Position numbers and translations under genes: made by a program. 64,000 nucleotides of DNA from Tianweitania populi (GTDB lineage Bacteria > Pseudomonadota > Alphaproteobacteria > Rhizobiales > Rhizobiaceae), in the NCBI RefSeq assembly GCF_014652875.1, contig NZ_BMZQ01000004.1, forward strand, positions 62,001-126,000, in the 5' to 3' direction. Positions 36,059-43,904 of the stretch are shown one piece after another (positions within the stretch are counted from its first letter, which is position 1; every line of letters begins with the position of its first letter). Below the pieces are notes generated by a model. It searched no databases, had not been told where the DNA came from, and worked only from the letters and a program-made list of their open reading frames with translations.

Positions 36059-36778
36059 ATGACGCTGATCATCGATGCCCATAATCACCTCGGCATCCGC
36101 CACGGCGCACGGCAGACCGGAGCGGACCTCGTCGCCAAGATCGACGCGGTCGGCGTCGACAAGGCCGTCATGTTCCCCTTTGTTGAAGGCAACTTCACCA
36201 ACGATCCGATCAAGGAAGCCTATGACGAGTTTCCCGATCGCTTGATCCCCTACTGCGCCGTCAATCCCTGGCAGCCCGATGCCGCCGAAGAAGTCCGGCG
36301 CTGCATCCGCGACTGGGGCTTCAAGGGTTTGAAGCTGCATCCGACCATCAACGGCTATCATCTTTCGGATTCCGGTCTGGTCGACCCGCTGTTCAAGATC
36401 GCGGATGAGTACGGCATCCCGGTCATCGTGCATGGCGCGAGCGACCTGCTCAACAGCCCGCCCGAATTCCGCATCATGGCCAAGCGCTTCCCAGATGTGA
36501 CGCTGCTGATGGCGCATATGGGCTTCTTCTGGTCGGTCGAGCAGGCCATCGAATATGCCCAGGAATGCCCGAACCTCTACCTCGAAACCTCGCGCGCGCC
36601 GATCTTCGAGATCCAAACGGCAGTCAAGGCATTGGGACCCGAGAAGGTCATCTGGGGCACGGACTCGCCCTTCGTGGACTATGAATTCGAGTTCAAGAAA
36701 ATGGAACGCGCCACCGATGATCCGGAAGGTTACCGCGCGATCGTCGGCGGCAACATCGCCAAGATCCTGAAGCTCTAA
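36059..36778 (+). CDS. Amidohydrolase-family (TIM-barrel) metal-dependent hydrolase
   Basis: 239 residues, short for the amidohydrolase-2 family. A full set of likely metal and catalytic residues is visible: His8 and His10 in DAHNHLG, His125 in VIVHGASD, His153 in LLMAHMG and Asp202 in WGTDSPF. The family contains lactonases, decarboxylases and hydrolases. Its position 28 bases behind the permease suggests it acts on the imported compound, perhaps opening a lactone. No sugar kinase is encoded in this operon. Confidence 0.85.
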   Translation: MTLIIDAHNHLGIRHGARQTGADLVAKIDAVGVDKAVMFPFVEGNFTNDPIKEAYDEFPDRLIPYCAVNPWQPDAAEEVRRCIRDWGFKGLKLHPTINGYHLSDSGLVDPLFKIADEYGIPVIVHGASDLLNSPPEFRIMAKRFPDVTLLMAHMGFFWSVEQAIEYAQECPNLYLETSRAPIFEIQTAVKALGPEKVIWGTDSPFVDYEFEFKKMERATDDPEGYRAIVGGNIAKILKL

Positions 36779-36802
36779 GCAGCCAACAGCGTCAAGACGA
36801 TC

Positions 36803-37765
36803 ATGGCAGTTACCGAGAGAAGCGAAGCCGATCGACGGCTCGACCAGGCTGCACGCGCGGCCTGGCTCTATTACGTCAAAGGCAAGCGTCAGGACGATAT
36901 CGCGGGGGATCTCGGCATTTCCCGCCAGATCGTCCAGCGCCTGATTGCGCTGGCGCTCAGCGAAAACCTGATCAGCTTCCAGGTCCGGCACCCACTTGCC
37001 GAGTGCATCGCCCTGGCAGACCAGCTCAAAGAGCGCTTCGACCTTCAGTTCTGCGAAGTGTCTTTGAGCGAGGCCGGCAGCACGGAAGACATACCGTCTG
37101 CGGCAACGGTAGCCGCGCTCTATCTCGACAACCTCCTGACCCAGAAGTCGCCCTTCACCATCGCCGTCGGCAACGGCACCGCGATGCGGGAAACCGTGCT
37201 GCGCGTTAGTTCCATGGACCGGCCACAGCATCGCTGCGTGTCGCTCATGGGCAACCTCACGCCGACCGGCCGGGCGTCGCGCCATGATGTGGTGACCAAG
37301 CTGGCGGAACGAATCGGCGCGCAAAGCTACCCACTGCCGATGCCCTTGGTGACGGCGACGACATCCGACCGCGAGATCCTGCAGGCTCAGCTCGGCTATA
37401 AGACCCTACGAGGCCTTGTGGATGAGGCCAATTTGCTGGTGATGGGCAGCGGCAATGTTGGCTGGCAGGTTGGCGTTCATCTTGATGGTTTCATCAGCGA
37501 TCGTGAGCTGGCGGAAGCCATGGATGCAGGCGCCGTCGGCGAAATCCTCGGCGGCGTGATCGACAAGGAAGGCCGGTTCATCGAGACCGGCTACTTCGAT
37601 CGGCTGACCTCATTGCTCCGCGCACCAGACAGCAAGCAGACAACGCTTCTCGTCAGCTCGGGCGAAATTCGCGTTCCAGCCATCCGCGCCGCCCTCACCG
37701 GCAAGCTCGCAAACGCTTTCATTACCGACGAAAATACGGCCCGCGCGGTGCTGCAAATCCGGTAA
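36803..37765 (+). CDS. SorC-family sugar-responsive transcriptional regulator
   Basis: 320 residues. N-terminal helix-turn-helix (about 30-55: KRQDDIAGDLGISRQIVQRL) and C-terminal sugar-phosphate-binding domain (about 65-320: SPFTIAVGNGTAMRETVLRV, LVMGSGNVGW, EILGGVIDKEG). Last gene of the sugar ABC operon, so it probably controls the operon it belongs to, from a site near 31171-31324 that I cannot pinpoint. Confidence 0.9.
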   Translation: MAVTERSEADRRLDQAARAAWLYYVKGKRQDDIAGDLGISRQIVQRLIALALSENLISFQVRHPLAECIALADQLKERFDLQFCEVSLSEAGSTEDIPSAATVAALYLDNLLTQKSPFTIAVGNGTAMRETVLRVSSMDRPQHRCVSLMGNLTPTGRASRHDVVTKLAERIGAQSYPLPMPLVTATTSDREILQAQLGYKTLRGLVDEANLLVMGSGNVGWQVGVHLDGFISDRELAEAMDAGAVGEILGGVIDKEGRFIETGYFDRLTSLLRAPDSKQTTLLVSSGEIRVPAIRAALTGKLANAFITDENTARAVLQIR

Positions 37766-37775
37766 GTCGCAGCAC

Positions 37776-37864
37776 AAAACCGGGTTATGGCGACGCAAAA
37801 GCGGGATGTTTCAGGCGAAAAAGTCCGCTTTTCCGGATCATTTCCCCGGTTTTTGCCCGCTTTT
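37776..37864. repeat. Two interleaved inverted-repeat pairs in a convergent gap
   Basis: AAAACCGGG (37776-37784) is the reverse complement of CCCGGTTTT (37845-37853), and AAAAGCGGG (37797-37805) of CCCGCTTTT (37856-37864). The pairs cross, and the arms are near-copies of one another. It lies between the SorC regulator and an oxidoreductase gene that end towards each other, so a bidirectional terminator is the simplest reading. Confidence 0.45.
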
Positions 37865-37892
37865 CCGCAGCCTTACTTCGGCTTTGCTCGGC

Positions 37893-39056
37893 TCAAACCC
37901 GATCAAATTCCCGCGTCAGCTTTTCGCTGGCTTCGATCGCCGAAGCGAAACGGGTGATGGCGTAGGGAGCAAGGTCGACCGGCGGTGTGTCTCCGGAGAT
38001 CAGATGTGCCAGGCATTCTCCGACCGCCGGCGCGATCTGGAACCCACCGCCACTGCCGCCGAAGGCGTGGAAGAGGCCAGGGGTTGTCTGGCCTGCGCCG
38101 ACGATCGGCAGCATGTCCGGCAGGTAACCTTCGACACCCGACCAGACGCGCATCACCTCGGCATGCCGCAGTGCGGGAATGTGGGTGGCGACGGCGCGCA
38201 TGCCGTTGAGGGTCTTGTGCGGGGGAACGAAGGTGTGGCGGCCGTCGGCGTTGGATAGCGTTCGAGGATAGCCGGCGAAGATGAAGTTGCCGCGGGTCGT
38301 TTGGCGCAGGATCATGTCGCCTTCGATGGCATAGACCGAAGGCTGGAGAACATAGGGCAGCGGCTCGGTGACGAACTGGGGTGGCCCGGCGGAGAAGAGC
38401 GGGACCTCTTCGCCGAATTGCTTGGCCAGCTGACCTGCCCAGCCGCCGGCGGCGTTAATGAGGACCGGCGCGGTTATGGGCTCGCAGCCAGTTCCCGCGA
38501 CGGTGAAGAGACCGTCCTTGTGATCGACCTGCGTGACGTCGCAGTTCTGCAGCAAAGCCCCGCCCGCCCCGATCATGGCGCGCGCGACGGCAGGCGTTGC
38601 GGTGCGGGGATTGGCGACGGCGCAGCGTGGCGAGAAGGACGCGATCAGAGCGGAGGGTGCGAGCCAGGGAAGGTTGCGGCGCAGGGCTTCGCCTTCCCAC
38701 AACGCGATCTCCAAACCGCAACGGCGCGAGTTTTCGGCATAGCCCAGCAGGCGCTCGCGACCGGCGTCGGTATGGGCAAAATAGACCATCCCGTTCCGGT
38801 CATATTCGCAGCTTTCGCCGCTCAGCTCTTCAAACGTTTCCCAGTGATGCTGGGCCGCAAGCGAAAGCGGATACTGGCTCAGGGATCGACCTTGCAGTCG
38901 GAGACCACCGAAATTGGCACCGCTCGATTGCGCGCCGACATAGCCACGTTCCAGCACCGCGACGCGCTTGCCAGAGCGAGCAAGAAACAGGCCGGTGAAG
39001 CAGCCAAACAAGCCACCGCCGATGATGATGGCGTCGAAAGACGACGAGCGGGTCAA
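37893..39056 (-). CDS. FAD-dependent amine/amino-acid oxidoreductase (HcnC/OoxB/DadA-like)
   Basis: 387 residues. FAD-binding opening FDAIIIGGGLFGCFTGLFLARSGKRVAVLE, substrate domain with GLRLQGRSLSQYPLSLAAQ, and the family C-terminal VEGYLPDMLPIVGAGQTTPGLFHAFGGSGGGFQIAPAVG. Oxidatively deaminates or demethylates an amine. A TTG at 39056 overlapping the previous stop (TTGA) is the only start consistent with the complete N-terminus; no ATG occurs before the middle of the FAD domain. Third subunit of a three-gene set with the two genes upstream. Confidence 0.87.
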   Translation of the reverse strand: MTRSSSFDAIIIGGGLFGCFTGLFLARSGKRVAVLERGYVGAQSSGANFGGLRLQGRSLSQYPLSLAAQHHWETFEELSGESCEYDRNGMVYFAHTDAGRERLLGYAENSRRCGLEIALWEGEALRRNLPWLAPSALIASFSPRCAVANPRTATPAVARAMIGAGGALLQNCDVTQVDHKDGLFTVAGTGCEPITAPVLINAAGGWAGQLAKQFGEEVPLFSAGPPQFVTEPLPYVLQPSVYAIEGDMILRQTTRGNFIFAGYPRTLSNADGRHTFVPPHKTLNGMRAVATHIPALRHAEVMRVWSGVEGYLPDMLPIVGAGQTTPGLFHAFGGSGGGFQIAPAVGECLAHLISGDTPPVDLAPYAITRFASAIEASEKLTREFDRV

Positions 39057-40438
39057 AGCCCATCCCCTTCCATTGCCGCTTCGATCGGGATCGGGCGCAC
39101 CGGCGCTTGGGCACGCAAGCGCCCGACGGTTTCCACCGGCATGCCGCTGGTCGACGCTGTTAGCTCCTGCAGGGTCTGGCCACAGAAGCGGCCTTGGCAG
39201 CGGCCCATTCCGCAGCGGGTGATCGCCTTGACCCGGTTGACCTCGACCGGTCCGGCTTGCTTGCGAACGGCTTCGCGGATCGTACCGGCGTGCACGCGCT
39301 CGCATCGGCAGACGATTGTTTCGTCCGGCAGTTCGGCGGCAAGATGGCTCGGCCAACGGAAGGCAGAGGCCATTCGCTGCTGAAAAACGCGGAGGCGCTC
39401 AACCCTGCGCCGCAGCTTAGCCGCGTCTGCCGGCACGGTCATGCCCCTAGCGGCAAGCATCGACAAAGCCGCCAAGCGCCCGCTTTCGGCCGCAGCGATC
39501 CGCCCGCCGGTCATCGCGCTATCGCCGGCGAGCCAGAGGCGATCACCGGCGCGTCCGTCTTCGTCTGTTTCGGGAAACCAGTTGCGTAAGATCGGGTCGA
39601 ACTTAAGCTTTGCGCCAGCGAGTTCGGCTAGTTGCGTTTCCGGACGGAGGCCATGGCCTAGCGCTACGGCATCGCAGCTCAACGCCTCGACCCGTCCGTC
39701 AGCATGGCGGATCTCGATGGCTTCGACCCTATTCGTTCCGTTTACACGAAGAAGCTCTGCACCCTCGATGCGCCGTACTCCTCTGCGTCTCAGCTCCGCG
39801 AGAAGGAGCAGGCCTTCGGCGAATGTGCCCGGTGCCGAAAGCACCATGCCGATGGCAGCGCGGCGTTTGTCCGCCGACTTCGACGTGTCGACGACGATGA
39901 GATCTCGAAGCCCCATGCGGGCATATTGGGCTGCGGCGAGGTAAAGCAGCGGTGACGAGCCGGCCATGACCACGCGCTGGCCGATGAAGGCGGAATGCTG
40001 CTTGAGCGCGACTTGCGCTCCACCCAAGGTGAAGACACCCGGCAAAGTCCAGCCAGGCAGGGCCATCAGCCGGTCCGTCGCGCCGACAGCGACCAGCAAC
40101 TGATCGAATCGAATGCTGTCATGCCGACCGTCCTGCACCACCTCCAGGCGATCCTCAAAGATGCCCCAGGCCAATGTGCCGGGCCGCCAGTCGCAGCGGG
40201 TGAGAAGGCGATCTTCGAGGGCTTCGCGTGTCGCGGTCTTGTTTGCGTAGGCTCGTCCCAAGAACTGCTCCGCAAACGGCATCATCGCGGGCGAAAGGCG
40301 GCGGGTGCCCTGCCCGCCCGGTCGCCGCGCTTCGTCAAGCAGGATTGGCCGAAGTCCCGCTTCCACCAGGGTTGCGGCACAGGCAAGTCCTGCTGGACCA
40401 GCGCCGACGATCACCGGCGGAAGCTGCGGCAAGCTCAT
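39053..40438 (-). CDS. NAD(P)/FAD oxidoreductase subunit with BFD-like [2Fe-2S] domain (HcnB/OoxA-like)
   Basis: 461 residues from ATG 40438. N-terminal pyridine-nucleotide-disulfide-type flavoprotein fold (PPVIVGAGPAGLACAATL; LLVAVGATDRLMALPGWTLPGVFTLGGAQ; LWLAGDSAMTGG). The C-terminal ~80 residues carry a BFD-like cluster motif, CRCERV then TRCGMGRCQGRFCG. The same architecture occurs in HcnB of cyanide synthase and in OoxA/NoxA of opine oxidases. ATGA overlap with the small ferredoxin-like gene before it and TTGA overlap with the oxidase gene after it, so the three subunits are co-translated. Confidence 0.87.
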   Translation of the reverse strand: MSLPQLPPVIVGAGPAGLACAATLVEAGLRPILLDEARRPGGQGTRRLSPAMMPFAEQFLGRAYANKTATREALEDRLLTRCDWRPGTLAWGIFEDRLEVVQDGRHDSIRFDQLLVAVGATDRLMALPGWTLPGVFTLGGAQVALKQHSAFIGQRVVMAGSSPLLYLAAAQYARMGLRDLIVVDTSKSADKRRAAIGMVLSAPGTFAEGLLLLAELRRRGVRRIEGAELLRVNGTNRVEAIEIRHADGRVEALSCDAVALGHGLRPETQLAELAGAKLKFDPILRNWFPETDEDGRAGDRLWLAGDSAMTGGRIAAAESGRLAALSMLAARGMTVPADAAKLRRRVERLRVFQQRMASAFRWPSHLAAELPDETIVCRCERVHAGTIREAVRKQAGPVEVNRVKAITRCGMGRCQGRFCGQTLQELTASTSGMPVETVGRLRAQAPVRPIPIEAAMEGDGL

Positions 40439-40743
40439 GACGCAAAGGTCTCGAAAGGCGCACTTGTACGCAAATCGAGACCAGGCCGCGCTTCGGTCAT
40501 GCAGGCGCGAATCCGCTGTCCGGCTGAGGTCCAGACCGTGCATTCCTGGCAGACGCCCATCAAGCAGAAGCCGGCACGCGGCGTGCCATCAAATTCCGAG
40601 CGACCTGTCAGAAGTCCGGCAGTGAGCAGTGCTGTGACGAGGCTTTCGCCTGCACAAGCGGGAATGTCTCGCCCTTCAAAGCGGATCGTGATGTCCGGCC
40701 GCCTTTCTACAGCGGGCCGAAACAAAATCGGGCCATCCAGCAT
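40435..40743 (-). CDS. Small [2Fe-2S] subunit (HcnA-like)
   Basis: 102 residues from ATG 40743. RPDITIRFEGRDIPACAGESLVTALLTAG followed by GFCLMGVCQECTV and RACMTEARPG gives the four-Cys pattern of plant-type ferredoxin subunits in HcnABC-like amine dehydrogenases. In-frame ATGs at 40773 and 40776 would extend it by 10-11 residues through the conserved 29-base element at 40745-40773, which argues for 40743. There is no recognisable ribosome site before 40743. First gene of the three-subunit operon. Confidence 0.83.
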   Translation of the reverse strand: MLDGPILFRPAVERRPDITIRFEGRDIPACAGESLVTALLTAGLLTGRSEFDGTPRAGFCLMGVCQECTVWTSAGQRIRACMTEARPGLDLRTSAPFETFAS

Positions 40744-40744
40744 G

Positions 40745-40773
40745 TTATTGCAATCCGATAACTCGTATTGCAT
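40745..40773 (-). promoter_or_regulatory. 29-base element before the dehydrogenase operon, similar to the element at 41828
   Basis: On the minus strand it starts ATGCAATA, continues CGAGTTATCGGATT and ends GCAATAA, one base before the ATG of the 2Fe-2S gene. Twenty-three of 29 positions match the element at 41828-41856, in the same orientation relative to the gene it precedes. Candidate operator for the IclR regulator encoded between them, or an RNA-level control site. Confidence 0.6.
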
Positions 40774-40834
40774 CATGGGAGCGTCAAAGCGGTTCGCTGT
40801 CAACAAGCAAATGTCCGCCAGGCGGCTTATCCTG

Positions 40835-41617
40835 TCAGCCGAAGGAAATGCTGCGTGCCGCCGCGACCACCAGCTTAGGAAATGTGGCCAGGACTTCATC
40901 CCGGCTGAAGCGGGCCAGTGGCACTGCTATGCTGACCGCGGCAACCACCGCGCCGTTGGAGCCAAGGATCGGCGCGGCGACTGAAGCGTCCCCGTGGTAG
41001 ATTTCTTCAAAGGCCACGGCGTGACCGTCCAGCTTGGCCTTGGCAACGAGGCCAAGAATGTCATCGGCACTCTTGGGCGTCGATGACGTATAGGCTTGAA
41101 GCTCCGAGGCTTGCACGATCGAGCGCACTTCCGCTTCGGGCAGACACGACAGGATCGCGCGACCCGGCGAGGTGCAATAGGCGGGCAGACGAGAACCGGT
41201 GATAACGTCCGTGCTGAGCATCTGGCGGCTGAGATAGCGCGTGACGAAGACGATCTCCGTGCCATCGAGGATCGTCAGGCTGATTGCCTCCTGCGTTTCC
41301 TTGCTGAGATGCTGCAGCACAGGCATCGCTCGGTCCACCAGGCGTGAACCGCGCGTGTAATGATAGGCAAGATCGAGGGTCTTGATGGTCAGTTCGAACT
41401 GACGCGTCACCGGATCGCGCTTAAGATAGCCGAGTTGTGTCAGCGTGTGGGTGAAGCGTTGAGCAGCACTGACGTCCATGTCCGTGAGCTGGGCAATCTG
41501 CGATAGCGTCAGCGAACCATGCCCTTTATCGAAGACGGTCAACACCCGAAAGGCTTTCGCAACGGACTGGACCATCAAAGGATCTTCGCGCCGCGCTGTG
41601 GCCGGTTTGTCCTGCAT
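40835..41617 (-). CDS. IclR-family transcriptional regulator
   Basis: 260 residues. N-terminal winged helix (about 15-75: SVAKAFRVLTVFDKGHGSLTLSQIAQLTDMDVSAAQRFTHTL pattern, seen in pieces) and C-terminal effector domain (ISLTILDGTEIVFVTRYLSR, PAYCTSPGRAILSCLPE, AAPILGSNGAVVAAVSIAVP). Lies between the dehydrogenase operon and the divergent hydratase-transporter-ligase operon, each of which begins with a similar 29-base element, so it probably controls both. Confidence 0.92.
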   Translation of the reverse strand: MQDKPATARREDPLMVQSVAKAFRVLTVFDKGHGSLTLSQIAQLTDMDVSAAQRFTHTLTQLGYLKRDPVTRQFELTIKTLDLAYHYTRGSRLVDRAMPVLQHLSKETQEAISLTILDGTEIVFVTRYLSRQMLSTDVITGSRLPAYCTSPGRAILSCLPEAEVRSIVQASELQAYTSSTPKSADDILGLVAKAKLDGHAVAFEEIYHGDASVAAPILGSNGAVVAAVSIAVPLARFSRDEVLATFPKLVVAAARSISFG

Positions 41618-41827
41618 TCTTGTTCCTGACCTTTCGACTACTCGTCTTTTCCAGCTTAGCCGAGTGGCGCTTGGTTCCGATACTTCCGGTCAACTTACAA
41701 CAAGTGCCAGCACCGGAAAGACATTGATCTTACAGCGCGATAGATCGGCTCGATCGATCCGTCCAGCAGCTTTCAACCCAAGTTTTTTCACAACCCCGCT
41801 TGACCGATCCGTTCTCTCAGTTGCATC

Positions 41828-41856
41828 ATGCAATAACAGCTATTGCATCGCAATAA
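41828..41856 (+). promoter_or_regulatory. 29-base element before the hydratase operon, with perfect internal palindrome
   Basis: Begins ATGCAATA-ACAGC-TATTGCAT (8-base perfect arms, 5-base spacer, 41828-41848) and ends GCAATAA directly at the ribosome site AAGGAGG. A further TTGCAT-C-ATGCAA palindrome overlaps its left end (41821-41833). Shares 23 of 29 positions with the element at 40745-40773. Probable IclR operator; repressor bound here would block transcription or initiation. Confidence 0.65.
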
Positions 41857-41865
41857 GGAGGAAGC

Positions 41866-42639
41866 GTGTCCCAGGAATTCGTGTTGGCTGAAACCATCGG
41901 TCAAGTGCGTCGCCTGACCTTGAACCGGCCAGAAAAGCTCAACGCCTGGAACACGCCGATGCGTGATCAGCTGATTGCAGCGCTGCAGGCTGCTGAAGCA
42001 GACGATCAGGTGCGTGCGATCGTTCTGACCGGCGCAGGCGACCGCGCTTTCGGTGCCGGCCAGGATCTTTCGGAAAGCAAGAGCTTCGATGCCGATCGCG
42101 CCGAAAGCTGGATGGGAGAGTGGAAGACGCTCTACAACCTGTTCCGTTTGGGATCGAAGCCGATCGTTGCCGCTCTGAACGGCGTGGCGGCAGGCTCTGC
42201 CTTCCAGGTGGCGCTGTTGTGTGACCTGCGCGTTGCGCATGCCGGCGTAAAGATGGGGCAGCCCGAGATCAATTCCGGCATCGCCACGGTGACCGGCAGC
42301 TGGATCATGCGCGAAATTCTCGGTCTCGCACGGACGATCGACCTGACGCTGACCGGACGAATGCTCGATGCGCAGGAAGCTTTCGGCTTTGGCTTGATCT
42401 CGCGCCTTGTCGAAGAAGACCAGGTTCAATCGGCCGCGCTGGAACTGGCTGAGTTTCTGGCGGGCAAGCCGCCGGTCGCGATGCGCCTCAACCGTCAGCG
42501 TTTTGCCGAGTTGACACAGGAAGGTTTCGACGACGCCATGACTTCCGGCGTCCGCATCCAGCGCGAGGCTTATGCCTCCGGTGAGCCTTCCGCGATGATG
42601 GAGAAGTTCCTGGCAAGCCGCGCCGCACGCAAGGCTTGA
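41866..42639 (+). CDS. Enoyl-CoA hydratase/isomerase family protein
   Basis: 257 residues of the crotonase fold: RLTLNRPEKLNAWNTPMRDQL, oxyanion-hole segments DRAFGAGQDLSE and GVAAGSAFQVALLCDLRVA, and QPEINSGIATVTGSW. GTG is the start, 4 bases after AAGGAGG (41855-41861). Adds water to, or isomerizes, an unsaturated acyl-CoA. With the CoA ligase at 46726 it suggests that the imported compound, or its carbon skeleton after deamination, is degraded as a CoA thioester. The substrate is unknown. Confidence 0.9.
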   Translation: MSQEFVLAETIGQVRRLTLNRPEKLNAWNTPMRDQLIAALQAAEADDQVRAIVLTGAGDRAFGAGQDLSESKSFDADRAESWMGEWKTLYNLFRLGSKPIVAALNGVAAGSAFQVALLCDLRVAHAGVKMGQPEINSGIATVTGSWIMREILGLARTIDLTLTGRMLDAQEAFGFGLISRLVEEDQVQSAALELAEFLAGKPPVAMRLNRQRFAELTQEGFDDAMTSGVRIQREAYASGEPSAMMEKFLASRAARKA

Positions 42640-42646
42640 CGAGACT

Positions 42647-42677
42647 GCATTCCAGGCATTGGACGCGCCTGGAATGC
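42647..42677 (+). terminator. Hairpin before the polyamine-type binding-protein gene
   Basis: GCATTCCAGG (42647-42656) and CCTGGAATGC (42668-42677) are perfect reverse complements with an 11-base loop. No T-run follows. It separates the hydratase gene from the binding-protein gene. Confidence 0.6.
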
Positions 42678-42728
42678 CACTACCGACGCCGGCAAACGGT
42701 GCGGCTCAACAACCAGAGGAGAACAGAA

Positions 42729-43787
42729 ATGACCAAGTCGCTTCTTCCAGTTCTAACGCGCCGAACCCTCCTGGCTTCAGGAGCAGCAGCGCTTGCTACA
42801 CCCATGCTGATGCGCCGCGCTCATGCCGAGCAATCGCTGGTCGTCGCCGATCCAGGCGGTCCCTTCACCGAAGGCTACCGCAAGGCGTTCTACGAGCCGT
42901 TCACCGCGGCAACAGGCATCGCCATCAACAGCGTGGCGCGCGATGCCGAGCCGACTGCACAGTTCAAGTCGATCGTGGATACCAAATCCTACATCTGGGA
43001 CGTGTGCACGATCACGCTTTCCGCGCGGCTGATCCTCGAAGAACAGGGTTTGCTCGAGCCGCTCAATCTCGATGCGACCAAGGTGTCCGACGTGATGCCG
43101 GAAGCCGTTCACCCGAACATGCTGGGCACGGACGTTTATTCCACAGTGCTGGCCTACAACACCGATACGATAACCGAGGCGCCCGAAGGCTGGGCCGCGT
43201 TCTGGGATTTCGACAAGCTCCCCGGCCGCCGTTCCTTGCGCAAGAACCCGATCGACACGCTGGAAATCGCTTTGATGGCCGACGGCGTCGCGCCGAAGGA
43301 TCTTTATCCGCTCGATGTTGATCGTGCCTTCCGCAAGCTCGACGAAATCAAGGACAAGATCGACGTCTGGTGGACCGGCGGCGCACAATCCACGCAGCTG
43401 CTGGAAAGCGGCGAAGTGGACATGATCGCCGGCTGGAACGCGCGTTTCCAGGCAGCCATCGACGGCGGTGCTCCGGCAAAGATCGTCTGGAACGGCGGCC
43501 TTTATTCCATTGAAGGCTGGGGCGTGCCGAAGGGCAACCCGAAGGCCGATCTGGCCCGCCAATTCGTTGCCTTCTGCGGCCAGGCCGAGATGCAGGCGAA
43601 GTTCACCGACGACCTGGCTTACGGCCCGACCAATCTGCGCGCTTACGATCACATCGAAGCTGACCGCGCGGCCATCCTGCCGACCTCGCCGAAGAACCTG
43701 GAACTGATGTCGCTAGCATCAGAGCCGTTCTGGAAAGCCAATCGCGCGGCGCTGACGGAACGCTTCAACGGCTGGCTGCTCGACTAG
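42729..43787 (+). CDS. Polyamine/iron-type ABC importer, periplasmic binding protein
   Basis: 352 residues of the PotD/FbpA-like extracellular binding-protein class. The signal region contains LTRRTLLASGAAALATPMLM with twin arginines, consistent with Tat export, ending near RRAHAEQS. Mature part: LVVADPGGPFTEGYRKAFYEPF, DVCTITLSARLILEEQGLLEPL, VYSTVLAYNTDTITEAPEGW and GEVDMIAGWNARFQAAIDGG. GAGGAG precedes ATG 42729. Flanked on both sides by stable hairpins. Confidence 0.9.
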   Translation: MTKSLLPVLTRRTLLASGAAALATPMLMRRAHAEQSLVVADPGGPFTEGYRKAFYEPFTAATGIAINSVARDAEPTAQFKSIVDTKSYIWDVCTITLSARLILEEQGLLEPLNLDATKVSDVMPEAVHPNMLGTDVYSTVLAYNTDTITEAPEGWAAFWDFDKLPGRRSLRKNPIDTLEIALMADGVAPKDLYPLDVDRAFRKLDEIKDKIDVWWTGGAQSTQLLESGEVDMIAGWNARFQAAIDGGAPAKIVWNGGLYSIEGWGVPKGNPKADLARQFVAFCGQAEMQAKFTDDLAYGPTNLRAYDHIEADRAAILPTSPKNLELMSLASEPFWKANRAALTERFNGWLLD

Positions 43788-43800
43788 GCAGATCCAGCTT

Positions 43801-43822
43801 GGGGAGCGGCGTGCTGCTCCCC
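43801..43822 (+). terminator. Hairpin after the polyamine-type binding-protein gene
   Basis: GGGGAGC (43801-43807) and GCTCCCC (43816-43822) form a 7-base stem with an 8-base loop, 14 bases after the stop; a G-T pair can extend it inward. It separates the binding-protein gene from the ATPase gene. Confidence 0.6.
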
Positions 43823-43904
43823 TGACCATCTCTTTCGGCCATAGACGCTTGCTCGGCATGACTGCGGAGCAAGCGTTGATCGGCATCACTTTCCAGGAGC
43901 CCCA

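Noticed and set aside
37893-40743. Naming the three-subunit dehydrogenase hydrogen cyanide synthase (hcnABC)
   Set aside because: The same architecture serves opine oxidases and dye-linked amine dehydrogenases, and the neighbouring importer and CoA enzymes do not fit cyanide production from glycine.
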